From Boletus sp. NGJ (lineage: Eukaryota; Basidiomycota; Agaricomycetes; Boletales; Boletaceae), in contig JAGTXK010000027.1 of the NCBI GenBank assembly GCA_019096195.1, positions 866,486 through 930,485 on the forward strand: DNA of 64,000 bases, in the 5' to 3' direction. Positions within the stretch are counted from its first letter, which is position 1, and each line of letters begins with the position of its first letter. This document shows, piece after piece, positions 48,855-60,905 of this stretch. A model generated the notes under the pieces. It was not told the origin of the DNA. It saw only the letters and a list, made by a program, of their open reading frames with translations, and searched no databases. The translations under genes were made by a program, and so were the position numbers.

Positions 48855-51189
48855 TTAGGTATGTCGAAACGGCTGGAGCTTTTCCAAGACTTCATCCATG
48901 CTCTGTTTAGGGTCGAAGTTTACATCAAGCGGGCTATCCGCAGATGAGGACTGGGCCAAGGGATCGGTCCCCAATCCCGAGGTTGATATAGCCGAAATAC
49001 GACGAAGAGCTTTAGAGGCTCGTCTTTCCTCTTTTAATTTCTGCCGCTGCGCGCGCGAAATTCCGTCTACCCGTCCTGGGATGCCCCGATATGGATGGTG
49101 CCATCAGCGAAGTGGTCTCCGAAATTGAGGTCGTTGAAAATGACGCCGCATAGCTCGACGTATCCGAACGAATGTCCAGGGTAGAGGTCGCCGCCGCCAC
49201 GGTAATGCTCGCATCTTGCTGTCCAGACATGAGTTGATGGGACGAAGATGCGTTATGATGGGGAGGCGCCACCGGGCTCGGCGGCATCGGAAATGACCCC
49301 CGAATGCCATCTGGTGCATCGCCGTCCTGGGTGCTAAGCGAAGAGCGTGCAAGGTTAGCGGCAGCATCAATGTCACTAACGGCACCATTGTGTATGACGA
49401 GCCACCGAAGTCCCTCGATCTCCCTCATCTTCTTTCGAACGTTACGCTCGAGCTTTTCGATGGTTCGCGTCATCGCCATACGATCACCTTCGTGACGTTT
49501 GGTGATGCTGAGGATGTATTCCTGAAGTTGGGCATTCTTTCTGCGTTGTTGAGAGAGGGCTTCTCGTAGCTCGTCAGTGGTTGTGTCAGGCGTGACGTCC
49601 GAGTTCGCCCTGCAAGACCGTGGAGGCGACGAATGATTGGACTTGGGAAGCGCATGGCCGGGAACCACAAGGTTGGACGTGACAGATAACGTATTGGCTC
49701 TAGGACGTGGGAACACTGCACGATTAGGTGACGCAATAGGAGCCGAACGGGGACCTAAACCGCCAGGATTGGGAGAGAGAGGCGGGGATGGTAAAGGGAC
49801 CGAGGGCGGTGGACCGCTGGATACTTTTGTTGCGCTAGACGCCGAAAGTTTTGTTCTCACACTCGAACGTTTTGGGAACATGGGTGCGAGTTTGAAGCTA
49901 GACGCGAGATAAGTCGAGTCATTGGCTTTAGACCTGTCGCTGTCGCTCCCAGACACGCTGGTGGTGCGGTGGTGGATGCTTTGACGCTCATCTTGAGAAG
50001 AGTCGCTGTAAAGCGATCGAGTGCTACCGTTGTCTACCACAATAGGTGACGGGCGCTTGGAAGGACTTCTCGACTTCTGTGACGACAGAGACACGAGCTC
50101 ACTTGAATAGCGAGGGAGACCCTTTTCCGTCAATGTCAATCGAGGGGGGATTATCGTCGACGGTGGTATTGGAAATTGGAGAGATGGACCCGACGGTGTA
50201 ATTGGAGTCGTTGGGGTGAGTTCACCGCTCTTCTTCGGAGGGTCCCCGAGGTATATATGTACCGACGTCGCCGAAGGACTCTTCGGGGACTGTTCAGGCT
50301 TCCTGAGCTTATCAGGGATGGTGAATAGATCAGAAAAGTCCTCTTCATCTCCGTTCTCCGCGGCGGATGCATGAGGTCCTCGCAAGGGCCGAGGGGTGGT
50401 TGAGCGACTCCGCATGCTCAAATGCTGAGATTCGAGAGATGGCGTTCTTACCTCGGGGACAGGTGGCGACAGTGCGGTCGGAGATGGTAAAGGAGGAGAC
50501 AGTGGAGCTGATTTTTGAATCATAGAATGGCAAGGCTTGCTACTTCTAGCTGGTGAACGTAAAGGAGTGAAATGGGCCGCGAGTTTGGACCCGAGTGATG
50601 AAGAGTGTGGATCCACCGATGAGAACTTGGAGGGTAAAGGTGGCTCTGTGGGTGGACCGTTCGATGGGGGGGTAATCATAAGTACCGCGTGTCTAGAGAA
50701 GATGAAGTCAGTTTGTGTAGATGGAAGATACGCGCAATCGTTTCCTATCTCGGAGCAGAGTAGAAGCACAGCGACTATACTATCGTACTAGCCAAGCTCT
50801 TCTAGTGCAAGCCCCCGCCACGTACAACACATTCACGAAGCGAAACAAGCTGACACTCACCCATTCCCAAAAGAGCGACGAACAGTGTTCACCGGAGCGA
50901 CCGAGTAAGCCGCATTTCCAACAGACTTTCTCGGCAGCGACGTAGCAGGTACTGCAGACTGTTCTGGCTTTTTGCGACCCAAGAAAGGGAGCATCGATCG
51001 CCGACTCGGAGCTTTTGTCCCTGTAGGTTTTTGTCCCGGTGAAGGGACCGAGGATGGGCTAGATCCAGTCCCAGCACCTGTGCGGGAGGAGTGACGAGAC
51101 CCATGTGTAGAACGAAAAAGTTCAGAGAAATCTGGAGCCTTGGTCCGGACGCGCTGCGCACTGGCTGGGGGAGTGTCCGAGCCACCCAT
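48855..51189 (-). CDS. Ser/Pro-rich protein with central coiled coil, function unknown
   Basis: The product starts MGGSDTPPASAQRVRTKAPDF, continues with a basic Ser-rich exon (SRRSMLPFLGRKKPEQSA), and after an intron between 50860 and 50690 enters a long exon rich in Ser, Pro and Thr. Residues about 500-560 form a coiled coil: TDELREALSQQRRKNAQLQ, then TIEKLERNVRKKMREIEGL. The final exon probably reads GRVDGISRAQRQKLKEERR, then ASKALRRISA, and ends EVLEKLQPFRHT at 48855. That requires a small intron near 49100-49160 whose donor is uncertain; without it the frame stops at 49012. No known domain was recognised. The layout resembles the protein at 41575-45559, but no sequence kinship was seen. 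Confidence 0.72.
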
Positions 51190-51850
51190 CCTTTTCGACT
51201 CTGGGTTCCGACGATGATTGGGGCGGAGACGACGCGTCAGATCAACGACGCAAAGTGCCCCGGGTTGGTACTGAAAAAAAAAGTGGATTTGCCGGAGAAG
51301 AAGGCGAACAAGGGCACGACAGCGAAATCGCGTATAGCGTGCTCTTCGCGTACTGTAAGTTTTTTTAAAATGCCCAATTACATTTATGTGCGGCGTCAAA
51401 ACCCTGTTAGGGACCCACAGATAGGCTGACCACGTACCGAGAGGCAAGAAAAGAACGGAACGCCGCAAAGCAGCAAGTTTAGTGGACGCAGGACCAGTCG
51501 AAGGAGGTGGTAGCCAACGACATAAAGGCTCATACAGTATTGCCTTTGTATCAGCAGTACACAGCTTCGTGTCTCGACTGAGAAGTGTTCACACTTCCCG
51601 ATACGCGGTTGAACGTTCCCCCACCTGCGCGCGTCCCTGAAAAGTTCATCATCGCTTAAACGGCGACATCAAGTTCCGTCAGGCTTCCGGCTTCCGACAG
51701 TTCATTTGCTCAGGAATGGTGACCACATGCTTCAACGGAAACGATGTAACAATAACAGATAGAGGAAAATAGTAGTACTTTTGCGTAGCTCATACTGGTG
51801 CGCAGTATCATGTGGCTGGCATCAAGGCTTGGTAATGTAGGGGAATGGAA
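51190..51850. other. Intergenic, no gene recognised
   Basis: Lies between the start of the coiled-coil gene and the stop of the kinase gene. Short ORFs only. Confidence 0.45.
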
Positions 51851-53646
51851 CTAGTAGCACACGACCATTTCATTTTTACCTTTAGTCATCCACCAAGCCC
51901 ATTTTATGTTTGTCCAATCGTAGACGAGGCTTAGCTTTGCAGCCTCAATGACCTGTATCGGCCCGTGGTCCCCCGTGAACTGTGGTACAAGCTCGGGGCA
52001 AATTGGCCTTTCTAGCGCTGAAGGTGACAGTTTTCATGTCAGCAATTTAACATATGCTAAAACAAACTGCCTTCCGTACCTTGGGCAACGGTAATGTCAA
52101 ACTCGCTTCTGCTGCTCGGGAAATCAGCCCTTAATCCATACAATTGCATTCCCGTAAGACGCACCCGTCGCAAAGCAGGAAATAATCGTGTTTTTCAAGG
52201 TCGTTCAAGGAATAACGGACTGAAGGATTGACTTGCAAAAGCTAGAAATTCAAGTCAGATGCTGACCAAACCAACAACGAGAGAAAAAAAAAAGACAAGA
52301 CTCACCCCCTCGACCAGACCCAGGACAACGGGATCGAGGCCTTCAAATCTTGGGTACGTTTCTTCTTCGAGCTGGCATGGTCTCTGGGTCCATGCAACGT
52401 ATGCTCGCACGTCATTTATGGAGTCGAAAAGTATCTAAAAGGCGCGGTGAGTGTCATGAGGCAAGGAGTAGGGTTCTAGAATATGCAAGCACCATACCTG
52501 GTGGTCCAACGACTCCAATTCAAAAAGGATGCATCCGAGTCCCCACCAGTCCACCGCCGTACCATAACGTTTCCACCTATGGCCCTGCTTACCCTCATTC
52601 CGCAGTATTTCTGGAGCCATAAAGGGCGGAGTACCTGTGAAGTCGATTGCATACTCAACCCCTTGACGCAGGGGCTTGCCAGTAGGTTCCAAGTAAGCGA
52701 GCCCGAAGTCGATGATTCGAATATTCTCGCGGCAATCGACGAGGATGTTGTCGGCTTTGATGTCGCGATGAAGGATTCCCATCTCGTGCAGGGACTCGAT
52801 ACCAAGAGCCTGTCATAGGTTAGAACGAAGATGATAACGAATCACAAGTAGACAGACAATTTGTGCCGTCCACCGACGCGCATGCAGTTTGCACCTCTCC
52901 GGTTCAGTAAACATGTACGTGCCAAGATCGGTAGTCATGAGTTCCTGAAGCCGACACTCAGTTGGATGGGCGCGAGAAGAAGACTATAACTCACCATGGC
53001 GAAGAGGACGGTGGTGTCGTGCTGGATGGATCTATTTAGTTCCATGATAAATTGTTTGCCCCTCTCTCCCTCTTTTGATTTTACCATGCGCCTGAAAATT
53101 CTGAGCTCCGTTTGGACCGATCTCGCAACGTCTGGATCTCGCAAAGATCGGAAGATTTTGAGACACAATAGCTGACCAGTGCTCTGATCTTTTGCTGCCC
53201 ATGCGGCTCCGAACCCTCCGGTCTGTAAGCAATGCAGAAGATCAAAGGGTCCATATACAGGGAAGCTGGAGCAGGGGAGATTTGCAGTGGGTGTGAAGCT
53301 GGAATGACCAGGGATGGGGTTGTGGGGACGTGTCTTGGATCGCAGTACTGTTGTTCTCTGTGCCACTGTCGATATCGCATACCGGTAGCGGTCGGGTCAA
53401 GAGGGGAAGTCGCCGAGTTTCGACCGTACGCGTGAGGAACTGGACCTCTTTAAGGTGGTGTATCACGACCGGAAGACGATCAGACTGCGTGGCCGGGTCA
53501 GCCGGTGAGTTACTGGCGTCAGCGAGGGCCGCAGTAAACGTGGTACGCTTTGCATATGCATATGGGGAGTATGGGGAATACTGATGTGATGGGGAGCATA
53601 ACTTGAGGGTAGGAGTAGCGAGACCATGACGGAGAAGGTATAGCAT
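51851..53646 (-). CDS. Serine/threonine protein kinase
   Basis: Kinase motifs appear in order across several exons: glycine loop TGGFGAAWAA, catalytic lysine in LLCLKIFR, HRDIKADNILVD, DFGLAY, PPFMAPEIL, and AVDWWGLGCILFELE. The C-lobe continues with LLQVNPSVRYSLNDLEKHDYF. After the kinase domain, two more exons encode a short extension with PELVPQFTGDHGPIQVIEAAK and LVYDWTNIKWAWWMTKG before the stop at 51851. All catalytic residues (K, HRD, DFG) are present, so it should be active. The N-terminus is uncertain: an upstream ATG at 53646 (MLYLLRHGLATPTLKL) needs two extra introns, while 53366 (MAQRTTVLRSKTRP) gives a shorter start in the same frame as the kinase. The subfamily was not identified. 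Confidence 0.8.
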
Positions 53647-54416
53647 TCTGAGGACAAGATGACAAGTCTCGAGTGAAGAAGGCACAGCACGAACCGGGGC
53701 GATGAAAGGCTAGCTGGATGAACCTGCATTAAATAGAATCCATGCATGACGAGTGAGGCCTAGTGAGGTGTGGACAAGACAATGCTCGGCTTGACCAATG
53801 TGGCACACAAAGGCGGGTGGATATGGCTGTGGACATTTCAATTCCAGATAATCAAAGATACTCCACAGGAAAGTTGTCAAGGTGCTCTACATGCACGCAA
53901 ATTGGGTGAGTGATGGACCAGTCAAAGCAGAGATGGACTGCCAGTATTGGCAAGTCTAAAGCTCTAACCTGGGAGTCCACTTTAGACCGAAATCCGAGTT
54001 CACGTACAGTGAGATTGACAAACCCGTTCTGCTGGGTCAAGATATCCCGGGCCGGGTGTAAGTAGTATGACTCGCCGAGGTTGAAATTCTAAACCCTAAT
54101 CGCCACATATCCGAGTCTCTCTGGCTTGCCTCCTACACGGCCAGGGTGATATGATGCAGCGGTTAAAAAGGATTCTAGTTGCGAATGAGTTGTGAGGAAC
54201 GGTGTCATACTTACAGTCCACGGCCGATTCATGACCGACGGTTCTCCTCATAGGCCTTCCATTTTTGGATGAGAGAGCACTAGACTTTCACACCCTTCCT
54301 TGGAGAAAAAAGCGTGTGCGACGCTGATATTATTTATCTCTGTTTTAAAAAGGACTCCTTGAACCGCAGGCTAATATCTCTTCTTCTTGCGCGTAAGTCA
54401 CCTATCAGCAGCTCGG
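53647..54416. other. Intergenic, no gene recognised
   Basis: Shared upstream region of the kinase (minus) and the HIG1-domain gene (plus). It probably includes a 5' UTR intron of the latter, since a GTAAG donor is at 54393 and an acceptor-like CAG precedes 54411. Confidence 0.45.
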
Positions 54417-54882
54417 ATGTCTGCTCCTCTCGCGACACCGCACACGCCCAGCCTTCGTCGCTCCACCGAATCTTATGGCGAACGGGCCCTGCGAAAGTTC
54501 AAACAGGAGCCCCTCGTCCCCATAGGTGAGTCCCTGCCGTTTTCTCCCGAGTCATGCTTGAAATTTGTTCCCTTTCCACCCAGGTACGCTCGTGACGGTC
54601 GGTGCGTTTACCATGGCCGTGATCAAGCTCAGACGGCGTGAGTCACGCGCGCTCAACCAATGGATGCGCGTGCGGGTTGCTGCACAGGCATTCACCATCG
54701 CTTCTGTCTGCGCTTACTGCTGGGGTCCGGGCAAAGAGCAAGCCGTGCAGACTCCTGAGGACCTCCAAATAAAACGGGACCAACAGTTCGACAGGGAAAG
54801 AAGGGAATTCCAGGATCGTCTCAAGGTTGCCGAAGCGGAGTGGAAGGAAGGGCAGAGCTACGCAGGAGACGCCAAGAAGTAA
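54417..54882 (+). CDS. RCF1: HIG1-domain protein, respiratory supercomplex factor RCF1-like
   Basis: RCF1 is an inner mitochondrial membrane protein that helps cytochrome c oxidase assembly and III-IV supercomplex stability. The product starts MSAPLATPHTPSLRRSTESYG and carries the HIG1 signature ERALRKFKQEPLVPIGTLVTVG. Two hydrophobic segments (TLVTVGAFTMAVIKL and AQAFTIASVCAYCWG) are joined by the loop RRRESRALNQWMRVRVAAQ with its conserved basic residues. A charged coiled-coil tail (RDQQFDRERREFQDRLKVAE) follows. One phase-1 intron interrupts codon GT within the signature. Length about 130 residues fits the family. It is convergent with ISD11, another mitochondrial gene, with about 130 bases between stops. 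Confidence 0.92.
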
Positions 54883-55009
54883 CGTTCGCCGATCCTCTCA
54901 TTGCGACCACTTGGGTTGGATAGATAGATTGTATTACTCTCTACCCCATATCGTAACAGCTAGATATTCTCCTCGCTCTCGCTGGTCTGGTCAATGCTTT
55001 CGTGGTGGT

Positions 55010-55350
55010 TTAGGTGTCTCTCTCTCGGACGTCATCCTCGTGTTCTACTGCGAGCCGCGAACCGCCGTACACCTGGTTGACAATAGCACAGCGGCGAAGC
55101 ACCTCCAGCTCCTTGACAGCCTCGCTGTACGCCAGCGAAAGCTTGGCCGGATCTTGCTCGGCCTGGGAAACGCTGAGCACCATCGCTCTACCCGCCAACG
55201 ACGATCAACACGCACCTGGATGCTACGAAAGTTCTCTTTCGCCCTCCGCACGAAATAGTTGCGGAAATTGTAGGAACTAAATGACTTTGATGTACGAAGC
55301 GTGGAACTGTAGAGATTGAGAATTGCTCGCGGCGATGGTGGGGCACCCAT
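55010..55350 (-). CDS. ISD11: LYR-motif protein ISD11 (LYRM4)
   Basis: ISD11 binds and stabilises the cysteine desulfurase NFS1 in mitochondria for iron-sulfur cluster synthesis. The product MGAPPSPRAILNLYSSTLR... has the LYR-family start (here LYS in place of LYR), FSSYNFRNYFVRRAKENFR, and after one intron DPAKLSLAYSEAVKELEVLRR and AIVNQVYGGSRLAVE. About 95 residues matches the family. The intron (donor GTGCGT, acceptor CCCAG) splits after FRSIQ. A decayed copy with the same intron lies at 6221-6505, in the opposite orientation. Arg to Ser at the LYR motif is a small departure; Leu and Tyr are kept. Confidence 0.92.
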
Positions 55351-55454
55351 GGTGGTGTGCGGGAGGCAAGGCTGAGAGCGCGAAAAGGGAAACTCCCAGC
55401 CTGACTCGTATTAGATCTCGCAACATGTACTATGATTACTGGTGTGTATACTTT

Positions 55455-56863
55455 TCAACCCTCCAACACTCGCTTCAAAACCGGAGCAACCTGCTTGCGG
55501 GTCGCTGCTGAGTTCTTCTGCTTGTAAACCCGTGCGACGAGGCCCACGCCGAATGGCGATGCCACCCGTTCCCCAGCCTGCTCGTCGACTGATTCCTCTT
55601 CGTCAACCCTCCCCCGCTCAACCTGAACCCCCTCATTCCCGTCCATTCCAACGTGGCTATCGAAGCCGTAACGTTTGAAACTGGCCCTCTTTATCCGAAG
55701 AACCTCGCTCGCCTCGAATCCATCGAAAAGAACCTGCGGAAGCCTGGGTCCGCACACGTTCTCATCTACCACCCACATCAACTCCCGCTTGGACTTGCCT
55801 TGACTACTCTTGTAGGTGGTAAGCACACCAAGGACCGAAAGATTACGTTCTTTGAGCCATCCTTGAGTGGCAACAACCGCGGATGTTGGCGATGGTGAGA
55901 AAAAGGACGCAAGGGGAAGCGGAACGGTGGCTAAGCCCGCCCTTATCGAATACGGGCTGTTTCCACAGATGGACGAGGAGAGGTTGAGTTCGTATTCTTT
56001 GTAATCTCGCCGCAGCAAATCTCGGGTGTTTAGATGGGAAAGTGCGATTTTTTTGGCGCCAAGTGTGTCCGAGAGGGATTGAATCCATGGATTGTCAGCG
56101 ACATGTTGGGGGGCTTCCACGGTTTGTTCAGCAAAGTATTCCGAGGATGAGACATTGGCTCTAGAAAGAAGCCACGCGGACGCTTCGTAATCCACACCAA
56201 CAGCCTTGCCGCCTTTCCGTAGACCATGCGTGTCGATCACAATCGCGCTCAGCAAAAGCACAGCTAGTTCTGGGGGTATTGATAGCGTTGGATATGACAT
56301 GATGACTCTCGTGACGAGCGATGCGCAACTCCCTGACGGTTCAATTATCCTAGGTGAGGCCGTGTCAAAATACTTTCCCTCGTCTTCATGATGATCAATG
56401 ATCGCCGTCACCAGCGCACCCGGAACAGCGTAACTGGGATGACGACTGTTGTGGTCCACCAAGGCGAAGTTCGTGCACAGATTCGGTTTGGGTAAATCTT
56501 CCGGACAGAGAATCTCTTGTAAATCCTCTTTGATGCCCGCTAATTGCAGCGCGTAGAGGTTCTCCGCCCTCAGCACGAAATCCTCGCGAGGGGTCGTGAT
56601 CAGAGCGATCGCCTTTGTATCGCTGGTTGGTATGTGAGACAAAAGCCACGCAAAGCCAATCGAGCTCGCGAGACTATCTAGATCTGGACAAAAGGACAGA
56701 TCACCAAAGAAAGTTAACCCTGAAGTAACTTTAATAATTTCACTGGAGATGGCGTACCTCCGGCTTCATTGCCCATAACTACCTTCCAATTACCGCCATT
56801 GTCCCTAAGGAAACGTGTCTTTTGTTCCAATAGATAAGCTGAGAGAATAGATGTAGTCGACAT
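55455..56863 (-). CDS. PPX1: Exopolyphosphatase (DHH superfamily)
   Basis: PPX1 removes terminal phosphates from inorganic polyphosphate. Two exons are inferred. The first reads MSTTSILSAYLLEQKTRFL...MGNEAG, and the second continues DLDSLASSIGFAWLLSHIP. Metal-binding motifs are GNEAGDLDS, LVDHNS and IIDHHEDEG, and a DHHA2-type C-terminus contains FDGFEASEVLRIKRASFKRYG. About 435 residues, near the yeast enzyme in length. The frame remains open upstream to 57235, and a start at 56932 would add MIKHRRSVTFSSPLSRRVRS, a presequence-like stretch, so a mitochondrial form is possible. It lies just past ISD11 on the same strand. Confidence 0.93.
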
Positions 56864-57395
56864 CGTTTTTAAGCTTCGGACTCTCCGACTGAGGGGCGAG
56901 GAGAAAGTAACAGATCTGCGGTGTTTGATCATGCCTAAAAGAGTATGCGTACTTTGAGAGGCGATCAAGAGTGCTTCTGACGTGCAGGGTGGTAGAAAAT
57001 AACGAGTCGGTCGGCCGCACTCAGCGTTCTCGCTGATTCTCGTCGTCGTGCGAGACACTTGACTAGCTTGACTAGCGATCGGTTTCCGGGCTCTTAGACT
57101 GTCCAAAGGGGAAATAACTTTCAGTATACATTGACTAGTGGTTCTCGCTAGCGACAGGTTGCGTTCGTCAACTGGGAGGGACTGGCGGAAAGTGAACAAG
57201 CTCGAGTGGCTTGTCCTGGTGGCGTACATAAACAAGAGGTGTCAAGTCGTTTCGACAAACACTGCGACCTTACGGGGTTTCTTCCTTCACTAACCAACCA
57301 ACCGTTCTATCTTGCTGATGTCCGACTACGACATAGATCACAGACACTCCTACTCTTTCCACACTACGCAACGAGGTGCAGGGTTACTCTACTAG
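56864..57395. other. Upstream region of PPX1
   Basis: Promoter side of PPX1 and 3' flank of the GST gene. The PPX1 frame stays open as far as 57235 but shows no conserved block there. Confidence 0.45.
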
Positions 57396-58248
57396 TCAGG
57401 CCGTCTTAGCCTTGTATGTCATCGCCTCCTCGACGAACTCAGCTTCTCCGAATACTTCCTTCACCCTCGGGTGGGCAGTAACCTTCTCGTAGTGAGCAAA
57501 GACATTCGGGTACGCTGCCCTCTCCGCAGCTCCACAGGTGATCTTTCCGGCCTGCTGGCTCACCGCCGCGATCGTAATGTCAGCGAGCGTCATCGCGTCG
57601 GATACCAAATAGCCAGAGGGACTCGCAGCAAGATGCTCGTCGAGGAACTTGAGCGCACGAGCCTGCCTCTGAAGGTTGATGTCATGGAACTGCGATAGTC
57701 GAGATTCAGTTGGCTTTGGAACGCGAGTCGGGCGATGACACGTACCTCCTTGTTGTAAGGACCGAGGTATCCGGCGACGAGCGCCATGATCTCGTAACTG
57801 AACGTGGCGATCTCAGTCTCGCCAAAGTGAACCCACTGGTCAACGAGGGCGGCTTCACTGGCATCCTTTCCGAGCAATCCAGACTCAGGCGCAAGGGAGG
57901 ACACTGGTTTTGCATCATTGGTAAACCAAGTACCAAGGCAATGAACAATCTGTGTAACTTGCCATAGCGTGCGATGGGAGCGCCTTCGAACAACTTAAGT
58001 CCTTTGTTGTCTTCGAAAGCTGGGATCTTTCCCAAGGGGAATTTTCCAAGGTATTCAGGTGATTTGTTGGTCACGTAGAATTCTACGGGCGGGGTATCAA
58101 GCTCAAGGCCTGCTATAGCCGCGGCGGCGAGAATCTATGCAACGGTGTGTGATTCAGCCTTCTGATGGTTTCATGGAGGTGCGGGACGTACGGCTTTAGT
58201 TTGACGCTGGATTGCGATTCCCCACAGAGTGCCGATGGTTGGTGCCAT
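57396..58248 (-). CDS. Glutathione S-transferase, eEF1B-gamma-type
   Basis: GSTs join glutathione to electrophiles; this branch resembles the GST domain of translation factor eEF1B-gamma but lacks the C-terminal EF1G domain. The product starts MAPTIGTLWGIAIQRQTKA and has the thioredoxin-like half (VTNKSPEYLGKFPLGKIPAF, with the cis-Pro, then GLKLFEGAPIARY). The helical half includes ALVDQWVHFGETEIATF, SDAMTLADITIAAVSQQA and AHYEKVTAHPRVKEVFGEAEF. About 220 residues. The intron at 57904-57962 begins with GC (GCAAGT) in place of GT. Other introns are standard. Confidence 0.92.
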
Positions 58249-59023
58249 GTTGTATGCGGTACGGTTTCAGGTATGAAATCTTCTAGATCTTCTTGGTTAT
58301 GTTCTGATGACTTTTGGCTCTGATGAAAACTTGCGTTTTATAGTCCCATGAAAAAACCGTACCACCTCGAATTCATGCAGCGACCCACCACGGCGCAGCA
58401 TATTCAAGGGCAACGCTGATGGTCGGCACTTGACAGCTGCGGGTACCACGGCTGCGGCGCATGCTGCGCCAACACCACTGAAACCAAGATAGCATGCCCA
58501 TGACCTTCTTTCAATGCCGAAGAAACCCGAGAATTATTTATAAATACCACTTCACTGGAAAGCATAATATTGAAGTGAAATGTCTCGACATTATCTGTTT
58601 GCTGGCCCGCCGTGAATAAAATCCCATTCTATGGCGGTCGAGTTACAGATATTTTACAAATTTGTCTGCTAAATCTGGGTACAGGGAAAACTACTCCAAC
58701 ACTGAAGTACGAGCATAAAGGGGTTATAATTACTCGAAAAAATATCATACACTTGTGTCGTAGAACAAAAGTTGTATACCACCGCGCATGAATGCGAATA
58801 GTCGATTGACGAGCCAAGGTAGTCGAATATTGTCTTTTACAGTAGAAGTCCGCCGGGATCTGGACCGACTCGGAGTGCATGGAGGAGGAATCAGCTATCA
58901 CGAATGGCGACCGGTGACTGGTTATTCGGGTTCACTGGTACTATAGAGCTTCTTTATAGAGCTTCCGTATTGTTTATGATAGGGCTATGGCATATGTACA
59001 TGACCAATACATTTCACCTGAGA
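58249..59023. other. Intergenic, no gene recognised
   Basis: GST promoter on the left and the end of a transposon remnant on the right. No supported ORF. Confidence 0.45.
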
Positions 59024-60420
59024 TCAGAACTTGACTCGGAACCCGGGACCACCACCATCGTCATCATAGTACTCATCCTCTTCACTCCCGAAATCCTCAT
59101 CCATTGCACCCTCCTCGAGTTCACTGTCCTCCAGGTCTTCCTCGTCATCATTGTAGTCATCAACATCAGATTCTTCATCCAAGTTGGGTGCTTCCTCTGC
59201 ACCCTTGACCCCATCATTATCCGAGTCAGTGGAAGGGCCGTGTTCGTCATCAACATGCTCATTGGCAGCGGAATGTCGATGTCATGGTTTAGTGAGATCG
59301 GAGGATGGTATTGGGCATAGTGTCCAACACCAATACCGGTGTACCGCGTATACATGTCACGGTCTGCGAAACTATGGCAATATCAGGTTTGTTGGAACTC
59401 TAGGATAGAAAAACTTACATGTTAACATAGTATGCTGCCTAATCGTCGAAAACGTCGGTTTCACGAGCAACAGATGGCCCGTAGCGGAGTAGTGAGTCAG
59501 TACGACCATCTGAAAATGCAGGGCTCAAATGACAAGCACGGAGGGCGAGGGATGGGTCAACGAAGTCGAAGGCAGCGCCCGAGTCCAAAGGGATGAATCC
59601 AATCTTCGGAAGGCGAGCGTTCTTGAGTCCCCAATGGTAGCCAGGCACGACTCCAAACCAGCGAACCCATAAGAACTCCATGGTCCTCTCGATGCCGGAA
59701 TGGGTAATTGTGATGAGAAATGCACCCAAGGCTTCTGCATACCAGAAGGGATGGGCATTTGGACCATCCTCGCGTGAGAGTAACATGATGATAGCACCAT
59801 GCCCTGGATGCAACGTGTCTTGGTCACGGCGAATATCGTGCGTCGTATAATTGATCTGTAGGCGTTTTGGGCGGAGGACTCTGTTCAGGTTATTGACAAA
59901 GAGAATAGAGTTCCGCTCCTCGCGGGAGAACGTATGCTCGTCGCCGTCGTATTCATGACTGAGCAGTCAGGACAGAAGGTGGTCCTTGAGCTTTGGAATG
60001 AACTCCTGGAGAATATGGATGTGAGCGTTGGGTTGCCTCGTCAAGTTAGGCAGAGTTAACCTGAAGTGGTGGATCGTCAGGGGAGCTTTGGAGGAACTGT
60101 GCCAGGTCGAAAGTGTTAGTAGGTGAGTTAGACAATTGCTAATGAAGTTGAGGTTGCAGTAAATCCGAGTCGTTCTGTGATTCTGTGGGGTCGTCACCGT
60201 GCGTATAGTAAATGTCGCGTTGGCGTCGGATTCGGGTATGTCGCCTTTCTTGCTTTGCAATCTGCCCTGCAGGTTCGTGCTTGTTTGTGGACTGATAGAA
60301 TTTTTTGATACGTTGATGCGCAACCTCTCCCTGATATTGTAGTCATCGTCGCGTCTATCATGAGGAGTTTGAAATGTCTTACGATTTGAGTAGTATATGA
60401 ATCCGTTGTTCCAAACAAAC
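59024..60420 (-). pseudogene. C-terminal remnant of a transposon-encoded protein (Plavaka/KDZ-like)
   Basis: The minus-strand text reads LQINYTTHDIRRDQDTLHPGH, then AHPFWYAEALGAFLI, RTMEFLWVRWFGVVPGYHWG, LPKIGFIPLDS, DFVDPSLALRACHLSPAFSDGRT, and an acidic tail ending GGGPGFRVKF. This order is that of the repeated proteins carried by Plavaka/KDZ-type DNA transposons of Agaricomycetes; which of the two cannot be settled here. An in-frame TGA (59967-59969) interrupts the conserved KLKDHLL-SHEYDGDE segment, and the catalytic N-terminal part was not found. It is therefore an old, truncated, inactive copy. No terminal repeats were found nearby. Confidence 0.7.
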
Positions 60421-60905
60421 GGATTGTGCGCGTGTAATCTCCTAAAGCATGCAGCTTATATGTGGTGAGGTTGAATGCCTTTGGGCAGGCAGAAGAAATG
60501 TTGTGGGCAGTCGAGTTTGACGGATTGGCAGGTAAAAGAGCGTGGCATCGACTAGTTCCCCTGGAGATGTTGACCGAGAAGATAAAGACGAGGACATCAG
60601 AATCTTCGAATGCAGGGGTTGAGGGTATCCAAGCGATACATTCACGTGTAGATATGAAAGGTTCTCCATACAGTTGAGAGGGTAAAAGAAAACATGGCTG
60701 ATCAGATCTTCAGAATGCACTAATCAGTACTCAGTAGTCTATAGAGGTTATCAGGGAAGGTGCATAATCGACATCAGGTCGAATTTTATGAAAGCAGTGA
60801 GAATATATCTAGGACCATTATCAAGAAAAAGGAGTTCGGTAACCCCTTTTGTAATTCGTATCGAACTGCTGCGCAACATCACATTGTCTATCCACCTCAT
60901 GATCT
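60421..60905. other. No gene recognised
   Basis: Probably further decayed transposon sequence followed by the 3' flank of the D-amino-acid oxidase gene. Confidence 0.4.

Noticed and set aside
58904-59320. Plus-strand 138-codon frame that looks like a multi-pass membrane protein
   Set aside because: It is the antisense of an Asp/Glu-rich tail; reversed acidic codons read as Ile, Val, Leu and Phe. The minus-strand frame is the conserved one.
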